DNA of 64,000 nt from Planctomycetota bacterium (lineage in GTDB: Bacteria > Planctomycetota > Planctomycetia > Planctomycetales > Planctomycetaceae). Each line of letters begins with the position of its first letter. Within the stretch, counting starts at the first letter, position 1. Location: the NCBI GenBank assembly GCA_022600195.1, contig JAHZKX010000051.1, positions 186,001 to 250,000 of the forward strand, read 5' to 3'. The position numbers and the translations under genes are program-made. Positions 43,171 through 52,410 of the stretch are shown here, one piece after another. The notes beneath the pieces were generated by a model. It made no database searches. It worked only from the letters and a program-made list of their open reading frames with translations, and was not told the DNA's origin.

Positions 43171-45390
43171 ATGTCAAACGCCGGTACAATCAGCCCCAGT
43201 CAGAACATGTTAAACCTGCAGCAGGCATTCAAGCTGGCGCTGAGCATGGCGCTGCTCTACTGGCTTGCGCTGTGGATGAATTGGGACATGCCCAAGTATG
43301 GTGGTCTGGCGATTGCGTTAATCAGTCTGGATACCACTGGTGCGTCACTGCTGAAGGGCATCTTGCGAATGGTCGGCACGACTGTCGGCCTTGCGGTCGG
43401 GTTGTTGGGTCTGGCTCTGTTTGCACAGAATGAATGGCTGACGCTGCTCTACCACAGTAGTTATCTGATTTTCATCGGTTATTTTCTTCAAACGAGTCGT
43501 TACCCTTATGCCTGGTATGTAGCCGGATTCTTGCCGACACTGGTTTGGGCCACCACCTATGGAAATGTGGACAATGCTTTTCACTATGCCATTTTTCGCT
43601 ATCTGGAAACGTCTGCGGGTATCATTATTTTCACGCTGGTCAGCATGATTTTCTGGTCTAAAACAGCGGGAGACAAACTAAACGGTCAAGGCAACGAGCT
43701 GTGGAGCGGTTTCCAGAATTTGTTCGGCATGTATCGCCGACAACTGAATGACGGATCATTATCACCAGAGGCTTCTGCTTTGCGTGCAAAGCTTGCTGGT
43801 TCTATGTCACTTTTGCGGTCGACACTTCAAGCCGCATATACAGACACGCCGTCCGTGCATCACCAGAAGCCTGATTGGGAATCGTTAAGATTAAACACCC
43901 GCGCGATGAGCGATGCGCTGGAGCTATGGCGTCAGAGTATCGATGACTGCCGGCGCCTGGACCTGGACCATTTGCTGACCCTGTCTCGATCTGCATTGGA
44001 GAAAATAGATCAGCGACTCTCGCGCATCAATGATTTGTGGCAACTTCGATCAAGGGGAGAAAAAGCAAAGCCACTGAAGTCTGACGCCGCTTTACTGGAA
44101 ACAGAGTCGCTGGACATGAACGGCGATTGGATGTCTGATCTTTCTCACCTGGACCGTGCAGCCCTGTTGAGCTTCATACAACAGCTGAATCTGCTCGACC
44201 TTACCAGTCGTGAGCTGTTACATACCGTTCAAGCACTCTCCGGTTTACCTTCCCTCAAGGGCTTCCAGTCACATGCTTTGCCCGCAGACCTTTATCGGCC
44301 TGCGCGCTGGGATCCGGAACGATTTGTGAAAGGGTTATTACCTGCCGTCTGTTTTGTCGTTGCATTTTTCTTCTGGATATATTTCGATCCTCCCACCGGT
44401 CCCAGTGTACCCAACATGGCGGTAACCTTTGGACTGATGGTCCTGTTAACGCCCATCAATGTTATTTCCCTGATTCTGCCCGTACTGCTAGCCATGTGGT
44501 GCTTCGTTGCGCCCGTTTATTTTCTGATCATGCCACGATTGAGTACGGGCACTGAACTGCTGATTTGCATCTTCAGTTTTACGTTTTCCGCCTGTTACTT
44601 TTTAACTGGCCGAATGGCAGCGCTCAGATCATTCGTGCTGATATTATTTGTCATGATGACAGGCATCAGCAACGACCAGAGCTATTCCTTCACAGGATTG
44701 GTCGATGGTGCTCTCATGTTGCTACTGGCATTGGGAATCATTGCCATCGTGCAAACGTTGTTTAATCCTCTGCGTCCAGAACAAATAGTGCTGAAAACAG
44801 TTCGTCAGTTCTGTGTCGGCTGCACGCGCGTCATCAATGAGTTTCCACTGGTGGAACCAGGTAAGCAAACCAGAAAACGACGACTTCGAAAACGCATGTT
44901 TGAATCGCTGATCCAGCCCGCACCCGGAAAAATTCAAGCAGCACAGAAACACCTGAACTACAAATTGTTTCCCGATAACTCCCCTGCGAAAGTACAAACT
45001 TTGATCGACGCGTTACAAAATATTTCCTATCGATTGCAGTCTCTGGAAATTGCCCAGCACCGGCTGACTCGACATTCCGGTAGATTGCCGGACTCTTATG
45101 AGCCCCTTAGCAGTCAGATACAGAAGTTTCTGCGAGGCGTGTTTGAAAGCTGGGAGCACTTCGAATCGAGCGGCGAACTGTCGCACCGGCAAAACGAATT
45201 GGCAGATGAACTTGAAGAGCAATTCGACAAACTGATTCTTGATTCAGAGCAAATTTTATCGAACGAGCAGATCCAGACAGACCTCTATACAACCATTGGC
45301 AGCCTGCGATCACTCATCGAAGCGATGGAAAACACCCAAGCCATCATCAACCAGATCAACTGGCGTCAATGGGCCATCGTGCGCTTTTGA
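43171..45390 (+). CDS. FUSC-family inner-membrane efflux transporter (AaeB-like)
   Basis: This 739-residue protein has the two-bundle layout of AaeB/FusC exporters: six helices near the N-terminus (about 20-175), a cytosolic helical domain, then a second block of six (about 400-540), and a long cytosolic tail. Typical stretches are MNWDMPKYGGLAIALISLDT and FWIYFDPPTGPSVPNMAVTF. AaeAB exports p-hydroxybenzoate; the substrate here is unknown, but aromatic acids are likely. I chose ATG 43171, 4 bases after the HlyD stop, over an overlapping ATG at 43126. It converges on the ClC gene. Confidence 0.9.
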   Translation: MSNAGTISPSQNMLNLQQAFKLALSMALLYWLALWMNWDMPKYGGLAIALISLDTTGASLLKGILRMVGTTVGLAVGLLGLALFAQNEWLTLLYHSSYLIFIGYFLQTSRYPYAWYVAGFLPTLVWATTYGNVDNAFHYAIFRYLETSAGIIIFTLVSMIFWSKTAGDKLNGQGNELWSGFQNLFGMYRRQLNDGSLSPEASALRAKLAGSMSLLRSTLQAAYTDTPSVHHQKPDWESLRLNTRAMSDALELWRQSIDDCRRLDLDHLLTLSRSALEKIDQRLSRINDLWQLRSRGEKAKPLKSDAALLETESLDMNGDWMSDLSHLDRAALLSFIQQLNLLDLTSRELLHTVQALSGLPSLKGFQSHALPADLYRPARWDPERFVKGLLPAVCFVVAFFFWIYFDPPTGPSVPNMAVTFGLMVLLTPINVISLILPVLLAMWCFVAPVYFLIMPRLSTGTELLICIFSFTFSACYFLTGRMAALRSFVLILFVMMTGISNDQSYSFTGLVDGALMLLLALGIIAIVQTLFNPLRPEQIVLKTVRQFCVGCTRVINEFPLVEPGKQTRKRRLRKRMFESLIQPAPGKIQAAQKHLNYKLFPDNSPAKVQTLIDALQNISYRLQSLEIAQHRLTRHSGRLPDSYEPLSSQIQKFLRGVFESWEHFESSGELSHRQNELADELEEQFDKLILDSEQILSNEQIQTDLYTTIGSLRSLIEAMENTQAIINQINWRQWAIVRF

Positions 45391-45416
45391 AAAGAGAGCC
45401 TTTGTCCCTGAACTGT

Positions 45417-46772
45417 TTAGAGACCATGCTTACTCTGTTCGAGTGTCCGTTCCAGCAACAGATCGTAAACCGGTCTGCTGCCGAGTGACTGGGCGACGAT
45501 GCTGGCGGTCATACAAGTGACGATCATCGCTGGTAGCAATTCGAAGCTGGCCGTCATTTCTGCTACCAGCACGATGCCCGTCAGCGGTGCGCGTACTGTC
45601 GCCGCAAATAATGCCCCCATCGCGGCGATCGCAAAACTGCCGGCATGCACATTCACGTGAGGAAACATTTCTTGAGCGACATTGCCGAAACTCATACCGA
45701 TGATCGCACCCAGTGCCAGCATCGGTGCAAAGATACCGCCGGGAACACCCATCGAATAGCTTAATAATGTCATGATCCACCGCACAACAAACAGCGCCAG
45801 CAGAACACTCAACACGGGAGATTTCGAGAACAGCTCCGTGGCCAAACTCTCACCACCGCCAACAAAATCGGGTGCCACCATCATCAGCGCACCCACAACA
45901 GCGCCGACTGAGCAAGCGACGATCAGCATCGAACGTTGACTCAAACGATCAGAGATGTGCAGGCACCTCAGTAACCCGGAATTGAATCCGGCACCCAAAA
46001 AACCGATTAAAACTCCTAGCACCAGATTAAACGGTAAGAAGTAAAGAATTTCTTCCGGCGGTGGTAAGTTCGGCAGCCAGGCCTGCAGTTGGACCGGCAA
46101 TTGTGGCATCGACCCAAAGACCTGGTCGCTCACGATATTCGCAGTGACACTCGCAATAATCACCGCGTGCAAAGAAGCAAAGCTATATTTGAAACGGTGA
46201 CGCATTTCTTCAACCATGAAGATAATTGCACCTAATGGCGCGCTAAACGCAACACTGAGTCCCGCAGTCGCGCCTGCGGCGAGCAGCGTGTTCATTATCT
46301 CGGTACTGGCCTTCGTTCTCTCACCGACGATCTTTCCGATGCAGCCGCCTAAGTGAATCGTTGGACCTTCTCGACCCAACACGAGACCCGCACCCATCGA
46401 CAGCACGCCGCCAATAAACTTGACCGGGAACACGTATCGCCAACGAACGGGCCTGAGCCCGCCCATCGCACCTTCAATTTCCTGGATACCACTTCCTGCA
46501 GCTTCCGGCGCAAAGCGACGCACCAGCAAAACAGAGGCGCCGACCATCACTGACCCCAACAGCGCAGCGATCAAAATGATCAATGTCCTATTACCGGAAA
46601 ACAGCACGGGGATTCCCGAATAAAGATCAAAGGCTACATTCACACAATAATGAAATGCAGACCCCATCACACCCACGCCGAGACCAATCACCAGTGCCAG
46701 AAAATAGATCCACAGATCCTTCCGCAAATCGAATCTCTGACTTTGCTCGTCTTCTTCCATACCAGTATCCAT
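45417..46772 (-). CDS. ClC-family chloride/proton exchanger
   Basis: A 451-residue ClC protein. The three anion-site motifs are GSGIQEIEG (GSGIP in most members; Gln replaces Pro), GREGPTIHLGG (gating Glu) and GVPGGIFAPMLALGAIIG. The internal proton Glu seems present in FMVEEMRHRFKY, as in E. coli ClcA, which favours H+ exchange rather than a plain channel. No C-terminal CBS domains are attached. It converges on FUSC with 26 bases between stops. Confidence 0.9.
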   Translation of the reverse strand: MDTGMEEDEQSQRFDLRKDLWIYFLALVIGLGVGVMGSAFHYCVNVAFDLYSGIPVLFSGNRTLIILIAALLGSVMVGASVLLVRRFAPEAAGSGIQEIEGAMGGLRPVRWRYVFPVKFIGGVLSMGAGLVLGREGPTIHLGGCIGKIVGERTKASTEIMNTLLAAGATAGLSVAFSAPLGAIIFMVEEMRHRFKYSFASLHAVIIASVTANIVSDQVFGSMPQLPVQLQAWLPNLPPPEEILYFLPFNLVLGVLIGFLGAGFNSGLLRCLHISDRLSQRSMLIVACSVGAVVGALMMVAPDFVGGGESLATELFSKSPVLSVLLALFVVRWIMTLLSYSMGVPGGIFAPMLALGAIIGMSFGNVAQEMFPHVNVHAGSFAIAAMGALFAATVRAPLTGIVLVAEMTASFELLPAMIVTCMTASIVAQSLGSRPVYDLLLERTLEQSKHGL

Positions 46773-46864
46773 CTTCAGAGATCGATTATTCTATGTACAT
46801 CCTGATGCACGGTTTAGGGATGATAAAAATGACAGGCAGGCATGATACCTTTTATTGCATCCCT

Positions 46865-47158
46865 TTAATATATCCATTCTATGGGAATTCCACGTCCGAC
46901 GACGATATAACCCACCGCCAGCGCGTAGCAAACGGAGGTACCGACGATAATTCCCCAGAGAGGATGTTTTAATAAGGTGCCGACAACCGCAATCAATAAA
47001 CCGGTGATAATCCCCAGTCTGAACGCCTCGCGTATGGAGTCGAATGAGAGATGAAGATTCTGCGCGCTGAAATAGAGATGGCACATCGCAATGACGAATA
47101 TACTGACGAAGCACAGTACAAAAGGCATTGCGAATCTCACCGTTAGTTGTTTTGTCAT
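46865..47158 (-). CDS. Small three-helix membrane protein, unknown
   Basis: A 97-residue protein with three hydrophobic segments: FAMPFVLCFVSIFVIAMCHL, then GIITGLLIAVVGTLL and GIIVGTSVCYALAVGYIVV. No family recognised. It precedes the ClC gene on the same strand with a 92-base gap. ATG 47158 has only a weak ribosome site (GGGAT). It might be a non-gene, but the helix pattern favours coding. Confidence 0.6.
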   Translation of the reverse strand: MTKQLTVRFAMPFVLCFVSIFVIAMCHLYFSAQNLHLSFDSIREAFRLGIITGLLIAVVGTLLKHPLWGIIVGTSVCYALAVGYIVVGRGIPIEWIY

Positions 47159-47301
47159 ATGATCCCAGCCCTCCTGTGTGCGTCAGTAGCCTATGGCGAG
47201 AAAGCAAGTCAGGCAGAATAGACGGCGGCAAGCTGAAATTGTTTGACCATCAATCATCCCGGCATGTTGATATTTATTGTGAACCGAAACTCGGTCAATA
47301 C

Positions 47302-48657
47302 TCAAATCAACTCTTTAATCGGCTGGGCCTGATCGACCAAATACATGGGACGTCCGGAAAGGTCGTCAACCGTTGCGGTATTCACGTCGATTCCCAGATT
47401 GTGATACAGCGTGGCAAAAACCTCGTCGTAACCGACCGGACGATCCTTGACATGTTCGGCGAAACGGTTCGTTGAACCAATGACCTGCCCGGTGCGCATT
47501 CCGCCCCCAGCCAGCATGGCACAAGAAACCTTTGGCCAATGATCGCGACCGACGGCTGGACTGATCCGTGGCGTTCGGCCGAACTCTCCCCACACAACCA
47601 CGGAAACGTCTTTGTCCATCCCGCGGTTTTCCAAGTCTTCCATCAGTGCGGTTAACCCTTGGTCGAGCATCGGAAAATGTTCTTCTTCATGCTCGAAGAT
47701 GGTACCGTGCGGCTTGCCATGCCAATCCCAACGACCGTAAGCCAACGTCACGCAACGTACGCCGACTTCGACCAGACGTCGCGCCATGAGAAAATAATCG
47801 TTCAACAAAGGCCCTGCGTCACCATAACCAGCGGGCTTGGTCGAACCGCGGCCATAACGATCGCGCAATTTCGGATCTTCTTTTGACAAGTCCAAAGCCT
47901 GTGCCAACTTGCTCGACGTCAGAATGCCAAACGCTTGTTTGGTGTAAGCGTCGATTCCCTGCATATCCTCGACCACTTCGGCACGTCGCCGCATATTATC
48001 GAGCGAAGCCAACAGCGCTTTGCGATCATCCAATCTCTCTGCGTTGACCCCGTTGAGGATCATGTCTGCTTTTCCTTCCGCGCTCGGCTTGAAAGCGGAA
48101 TGAGCCATTCCCAGAAAACCAGGCTGCCCCGGGTCCGCCCAGGGAGCATTACGCATTCTTGGTGACAAACCGATAAAGGGAGGCACCACCGGGTTGGTCG
48201 ATTCGTACAGCTTAGACAATGTCGACCCGAGTGAAGGCCAACCCCCTTGCGGCTGCTGACGGAACAATCTGCCTGTCATGCATTGGAATGAAGCATGTCG
48301 ATTATCGGAACCAGCCATCGAACGAATAAACGCAAACTTGTCGGCCACCTTCGCCAGCTGCGGCATCAATTCGCAAATTTCGATACCGGGAACATTGGTT
48401 GCGATCGGCTCGCGCGGGCCACGAATTTCGGCGGGTGCTTCGGGTTTGAGATCAAACCAGTCCTGGTGCGGCGGACCACCCGATAGAAAAATCATGATGA
48501 CCGACTTTTGAGAGTCTTTTTTGCCGGAGAGATCCTGCGCCTGCAGAATTTGTGGTAACGACAGACCGCCCATGGCCAGAGAACCGATCCGCAAAAAATT
48601 ACGGCGGGAAACCCCGTCGCAGAAGCGGTGTTTTTTGCCACTCTCAATGGTCAACAT
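47302..48657 (-). CDS. DUF1501 Tat-exported protein
   Basis: DUF1501 proteins are a planctomycete-expanded family related to the alkaline phosphatase/sulfatase fold, usually paired with DUF1549 cytochrome-like proteins. The Tat signal is [15 protein letters not shown]. Family stretches follow: [47 protein letters not shown] and [21 protein letters not shown]. No DUF1549 partner is next to it; its upstream same-strand neighbour is the HpcH/HpaI aldolase (239-base gap). I chose ATG 48657, which puts the twin Arg about 20 residues in. Length is 451. Substrate unknown. Confidence 0.9.
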   Translation of the reverse strand: MLTIESGKKHRFCDGVSRRNFLRIGSLAMGGLSLPQILQAQDLSGKKDSQKSVIMIFLSGGPPHQDWFDLKPEAPAEIRGPREPIATNVPGIEICELMPQLAKVADKFAFIRSMAGSDNRHASFQCMTGRLFRQQPQGGWPSLGSTLSKLYESTNPVVPPFIGLSPRMRNAPWADPGQPGFLGMAHSAFKPSAEGKADMILNGVNAERLDDRKALLASLDNMRRRAEVVEDMQGIDAYTKQAFGILTSSKLAQALDLSKEDPKLRDRYGRGSTKPAGYGDAGPLLNDYFLMARRLVEVGVRCVTLAYGRWDWHGKPHGTIFEHEEEHFPMLDQGLTALMEDLENRGMDKDVSVVVWGEFGRTPRISPAVGRDHWPKVSCAMLAGGGMRTGQVIGSTNRFAEHVKDRPVGYDEVFATLYHNLGIDVNTATVDDLSGRPMYLVDQAQPIKELI

Positions 48658-48896
48658 AAGGCAAGCCTCCCGGAGGCACATCGTTCCAAGAAAATGTGAT
48701 CTCAACTTCGCTCAGTTCAAACTGTCATGATAAAGGGGGTTATCGGAAAGATCAACACCCTTTGATGAGTGAATTGCGAAGGCAATGGTTCCATTGGGGG
48801 AGGAACAGCTCCGCATGTGGCAAAAGAAAATCGGCTTATTTGCCTTTAGTAAAAGGACTTGCGGCGATCATCCCCGAACCATTTTGCTGTGAGTAC

Positions 48897-49664
48897 TTAT
48901 CCCTTGCGCAGTTCACCGAAGGCACGTTCCATCGCGTGTTGCAGCATCAATCCATCATTGGCATAGACGACCAGCCGGGCCCCTTGCCGAATCGTACGCA
49001 GCGCCTGCTTGGTGGTACCGAACCAGCAGCCCGCAGCGACATGCTGCTTGTTCGCGGTATCGATCACTTTTTGAATCGCCGCGATTAACTCCGGGCTGTC
49101 ATATTCACGAGGGATACCCATGTTGGTCGTCAAATCGCCGGGCCCGACGAAGACGGCATGTACGCCGGGAATCGAACAGATCTTTTCCAGATTCTCAATG
49201 CCTGGCACTGATTCGATCATCGGAATGAACAGCGTGTTTTCATTTCGTTTTTCAATGTAGTCTTCGGTCTTTTGATTCGCCCATTTGCCGGTCTCCAATA
49301 CACGATCCAGCACAATGCCTTTCAGTGGTCGATAGACGGCGGCTGCCGCCAGTTGTTTTGCCTGTTCGTATTCCTCCACATAAGGCACCACCACCCCGTC
49401 GAAGGTATCACACACCCGCGCCACATCCGCGGGATCGCGACTGTGAGTGCGCGCTAAACAGGCGATGCCCTTCGAAGCCAGTGCGTACTTCAACGGCAGA
49501 AACTCCGCCAGATCAAGGGTCGTATGTTCGGGAGTGACGATCACAAAATCGAGCGAGTTATCAGGAATCGACTCCACCATCGCCGGTACCACCGCATGCT
49601 GGAACAACGAACCATAAACGGTTTCGCCTTTGATGAGTTTATCTTTCAATTGTTTAGCCAGCAT
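48897..49664 (-). CDS. HpcH/HpaI-family aldolase
   Basis: This class II, divalent-metal aldolase family cleaves or forms 2-keto-3-deoxy acids or 4-hydroxy-2-keto acids. The 255-residue TIM barrel shows the start KLIKGETVYGSLFQH, the catalytic-region Arg ACLARTHSRDP, the Glu ligand in FIPMIESVPGIENL and the Asp ligand in FVGPGDLTTNMG. GAGGCGG precedes ATG 49664. Its sugar-acid type would fit with KDG metabolism (the kdgK gene at 23 kb), but not by neighbourhood. Confidence 0.88.
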   Translation of the reverse strand: MLAKQLKDKLIKGETVYGSLFQHAVVPAMVESIPDNSLDFVIVTPEHTTLDLAEFLPLKYALASKGIACLARTHSRDPADVARVCDTFDGVVVPYVEEYEQAKQLAAAAVYRPLKGIVLDRVLETGKWANQKTEDYIEKRNENTLFIPMIESVPGIENLEKICSIPGVHAVFVGPGDLTTNMGIPREYDSPELIAAIQKVIDTANKQHVAAGCWFGTTKQALRTIRQGARLVVYANDGLMLQHAMERAFGELRKG

Positions 49665-49763
49665 AACCGCCTCGCGATGTTAGTGGGAATAAAGAAGGAA
49701 TCTCAAAAGCCAATAACTTCCATCATGCCGACACCCGACAAAGAAGTAAAGAAAACGGGCCGA

Positions 49764-50072
49764 TTATGAGGGTACATAAGTTCGAAACACTTTGTGATCT
49801 TTTTCTTCAATCCAAAGATCAAGTAGACTTTTCAACTCAATATCATCTAAAGGCCTTGTTATTCCTGCCTGACGATAGTTGATTCTCCATCTGCCATTGA
49901 CCTCAGTCAGGTAAATACTAGACTCCCAACCTTGAATACCAATACTCGATTCGACAGGTAACCGGCCGACTAAAACGCGGATTATTTCTGATTCTTGAGA
50001 GGCATCAAGCTTTCTCAAAAAGACATCGGCACCTCTTGCCTTTAGATATTCAATAACCTCAGATTGATTCAT
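49764..50072 (-). CDS. Small hypothetical protein, accessory region
   Basis: A 102-residue mixed alpha/beta protein, for example SEVIEYLKARGADVFLRKL, WESSIYLTEVNGRWRINYR and IELKSLLDLWIEEKD. No signal or membrane segment. The size and fold resemble small immunity or SUKH-like proteins, but I see no decisive motif. It sits in a more AT-rich pocket (49.7-50.9 kb) with the Cys-rich gene, possibly acquired. Confidence 0.65.
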   Translation of the reverse strand: MNQSEVIEYLKARGADVFLRKLDASQESEIIRVLVGRLPVESSIGIQGWESSIYLTEVNGRWRINYRQAGITRPLDDIELKSLLDLWIEEKDHKVFRTYVPS

Positions 50073-50150
50073 TCATTTCACGCAAATTCAAACATGCATT
50101 AATTAGAAAACGAATTCGAACGCGCTGATGTCTCAAGTGTCGAAAGTAAC

Positions 50151-50726
50151 TTACTGACTGTGACGCTCCAATTTAAGCGACAGTTCTTGATAAGCGTCTC
50201 TAGCATCCTTAATATTGGTTCCTCTATTCAAGTTACGGAAGATTTTAATCGCCTCGACTTCATTTTTTTCTTGAACGGACTGTAGGAGATCCATAGATAT
50301 CTGGTGCCCAGATTCGAGTCCAATATTTGGTAGCTCTGGTGACCAATGCCCCCAGTCAAGTGCTTTGCCATAACACCCCCACAGTTTAGCGTCTTCATGA
50401 CAGCGAAACCCAAAATTCGCATGGTACTCCAAGAACCGACACCTTACACATTTCGCAGGTACATACACCTTACTTCTAATAAAATCATCTTCGACAAGAA
50501 CGGGCTTGCAGTCACCGGATTCTCGACATGCACCATAGTCCAAAGATAAGTAGCCCTGAACTTGCTCCATGGCTCGCGTGCATTCACCTTCAAACAGGTT
50601 AGAGCATTCATAGCACTTGCGCGGTATGTGTTTTGTAGATCCACCATGATTGAATTCGACTGGCTCTAACGATCCTGTAACTTCACATTTTGGAAATGCT
50701 TTGCGATACATTGACCTACTAACCAT
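50151..50726 (-). CDS. Cysteine-rich protein with an L7/L12-like C-terminal helix pair
   Basis: A 191-residue protein. Residues about 35-125 hold some eleven cysteines in pairs (CYECSNLFEGEC, CRESGDC, KCVRCRF, CHEDAKLWGC), probably zinc sites. The final 45 residues (MDLLQSVQEKNEVEAIKIFR, then NLNRGTNIKDARDAYQEL) recall the C-terminal domain motif of ribosomal protein L7/L12 (helix, KxxAIKxxR, xxLKxAKxxV). I do not know this combination. It leads a two-gene minus-strand run with the 102-residue protein, 78 bases apart. Confidence 0.7.
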   Translation of the reverse strand: MVSRSMYRKAFPKCEVTGSLEPVEFNHGGSTKHIPRKCYECSNLFEGECTRAMEQVQGYLSLDYGACRESGDCKPVLVEDDFIRSKVYVPAKCVRCRFLEYHANFGFRCHEDAKLWGCYGKALDWGHWSPELPNIGLESGHQISMDLLQSVQEKNEVEAIKIFRNLNRGTNIKDARDAYQELSLKLERHSQ

Positions 50727-50905
50727 ATTAATGATTCACGAAAATCAAACTTTCACCGACATTCTTCTCAGAGCAATTTTAACAAAAACGAACTCATTAA
50801 ACACAGAATAAATTACGAAGATGCGAGAATGTCCTAGTTCGCAACCTTATAAAGGCTACTTGTGACTGGAGAATTTTCCTTTCTTCGAATGTTGAACAGC
50901 CATGC

Positions 50906-52000
50906 TTAAGGCAGGAAACCCTGTTTTCTTAAAAATGTTTCGGCTTCGCTTGTGCTGGGCCCCATGAATGCGGGCTGCATCATGAAGCTGTGGCCGGCTC
51001 CTTTGAATATTTTCAGCTCGAATTTTTGGCCTTGTGCTTTCGCCTTAGTCACGAAGGCCCTCTGGTGTTTGTAAAGATGGTCTCGATCACCGAACATGAT
51101 CAACGTGGGCGGCAGTGGTTCTTTCGTCAATATTCGAGATGCCGACATCTTCAGTGCATCCCGGGCCGGATGCAGCAATTGCCAGTCTCGTTGATTAAAC
51201 AATTTGAGGATCTCCTGAAAGTTTTTAGTTTCAGAGGCATCGATGTTCTGCTCTTTCCCTAATTTTGCTGCACGTTGAATCAGATTTGCTCGATGATCGA
51301 CGGGCATCGCGTACTCGTCCGTTTTGTTTTTGATGAACTTCAATAAATAAGGCAGAAACGCGGGAGCCCTGGCTTTCGTCTCATTTAAAAAAACCTCCAT
51401 TTTGACAAACCAGATATCGATCCCGTCAAAGGCAGGACAATACAACACCAGGGCATTGGGACGCGGAGAAACCCTATGGTCGTCATTCCGGTCTTCAAAA
51501 GAAGTATTGATGGCAGCCTGCAGCGCCAGGTCTCCGCCACCGGATGTTCCCGTCGCCACAATGCGTTTTGGATCAACGCCAAGTTGAGCCGCATTATTTC
51601 TTATATAGCGGATCACACTTTTGGTGTCTTCCACCTGCTCCCGCGGCTTGGGCAACTGGTTGATCTCTTTCAAACTCAAACCAGGAAGTTTTCCCGAATT
51701 GACGCCCGCAAGTTGCGGTTTTATGATGACCATACCCAACTTCCGGAAATGCTCGCGCTGTTCCGGAATTCGACATCGAAAAATGACCAGAGCCGACCGC
51801 TTGTCTGATGCTTTCCAATTGTCTGGATAATACACTGTGAGTGAGCGCCTGGGCTGCTGTTTGTAGACTATCGATGCCGTCTTGACCAATGCAGGCTGCG
51901 CGTTTTGTTTGACCTCATCAAAAGCGAAACCAGCAGAAATACCCGGGCCGGTAATGGCAAGTAAAAACAAACAACGAATGAAAGGGCAGAGACGGACCAT
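50906..52000 (-). CDS. Secreted alpha/beta hydrolase
   Basis: A 364-residue exported esterase-like protein. Signal: FLLAITGPGISAGFA. The hydrolase fold begins with SLTVYYPDNW and FRCRIPEQR, then the nucleophile elbow ATGTSGGGDLAL (Ser), Asp in MFGDRDHLYKH and His in GAGHSFMMQP. This is typical of planctomycete alpha/beta hydrolases near carbohydrate-active genes. AAGGAA precedes ATG 52000. It is divergent from csrA with a 117-base gap. Substrate unknown. Confidence 0.85.
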   Translation of the reverse strand: MVRLCPFIRCLFLLAITGPGISAGFAFDEVKQNAQPALVKTASIVYKQQPRRSLTVYYPDNWKASDKRSALVIFRCRIPEQREHFRKLGMVIIKPQLAGVNSGKLPGLSLKEINQLPKPREQVEDTKSVIRYIRNNAAQLGVDPKRIVATGTSGGGDLALQAAINTSFEDRNDDHRVSPRPNALVLYCPAFDGIDIWFVKMEVFLNETKARAPAFLPYLLKFIKNKTDEYAMPVDHRANLIQRAAKLGKEQNIDASETKNFQEILKLFNQRDWQLLHPARDALKMSASRILTKEPLPPTLIMFGDRDHLYKHQRAFVTKAKAQGQKFELKIFKGAGHSFMMQPAFMGPSTSEAETFLRKQGFLP

Positions 52001-52117
52001 CTCACGTTCCTTAAAGGGGACTCTGTTTCTCTTAAAACATTACAACCAGTACTGAAGCGCTGACAGAAATCGTTTTCATTCTGTCTGACGCACCAGATCT
52101 TCGCAAGGGAGCGAACC

Positions 52118-52384
52118 ATGCTCGTTCTTTCCAGAAAAACGAATGAGTCCCTCTGCATCGACGATCTGGAAATCACGGTGGGCTGGATTCGCTATAACAA
52201 AGTACAACTCATCATCGACGACTCTGGCGAAGTTGAACCAGTTGAGCAAATTTTGTACGTAGAAGAGAAACACGAACTCGCGCCTGAGATCACTATCATC
52301 GTGATTCTCATCACCGAAGATAAAGTCCGGCTCGGTATTGAAGCACCACCGGGAACACGCATGTACCGCGGCGAACACCCCTAA
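52118..52384 (+). CDS. csrA: CsrA-like RNA-binding regulator with a duplicated core
   Basis: CsrA dimers bind GGA in RNA leaders and change translation. This 88-residue protein starts in the normal way (MLVLSRKTNESLCI) and ends with a normal core, ITIIVILITEDKVRLGIEAP then GTRMYRGE. Between them, residues about 15-55, an extra segment repeats the strand pair, LEITVGWIRYNKVQLIID, followed by an acidic linker (SGEVEPVEQILYVEEKHE). Standard CsrA is about 60-70 residues, so the extra about 35 residues look like an internal duplication. GGGAG stands ahead of ATG 52118. It stands alone, divergent from the hydrolase. Confidence 0.85.
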   Translation: MLVLSRKTNESLCIDDLEITVGWIRYNKVQLIIDDSGEVEPVEQILYVEEKHELAPEITIIVILITEDKVRLGIEAPPGTRMYRGEHP

Positions 52385-52410
52385 CCCTGAAATTTTTCAC
52401 GAATCAGTAG

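Noticed and set aside
46791-47231. 146-codon minus-strand frame overlapping the three-helix protein gene
   Set aside because: Its composition is Arg/His/Cys-rich without structure, while the overlapping frame at 46865-47158 has a convincing helix pattern.
46973-48700. Pairing of the DUF1501 gene with a DUF1549 partner
   Set aside because: No DUF1549 gene is adjacent; the upstream same-strand neighbour is an HpcH/HpaI aldolase.
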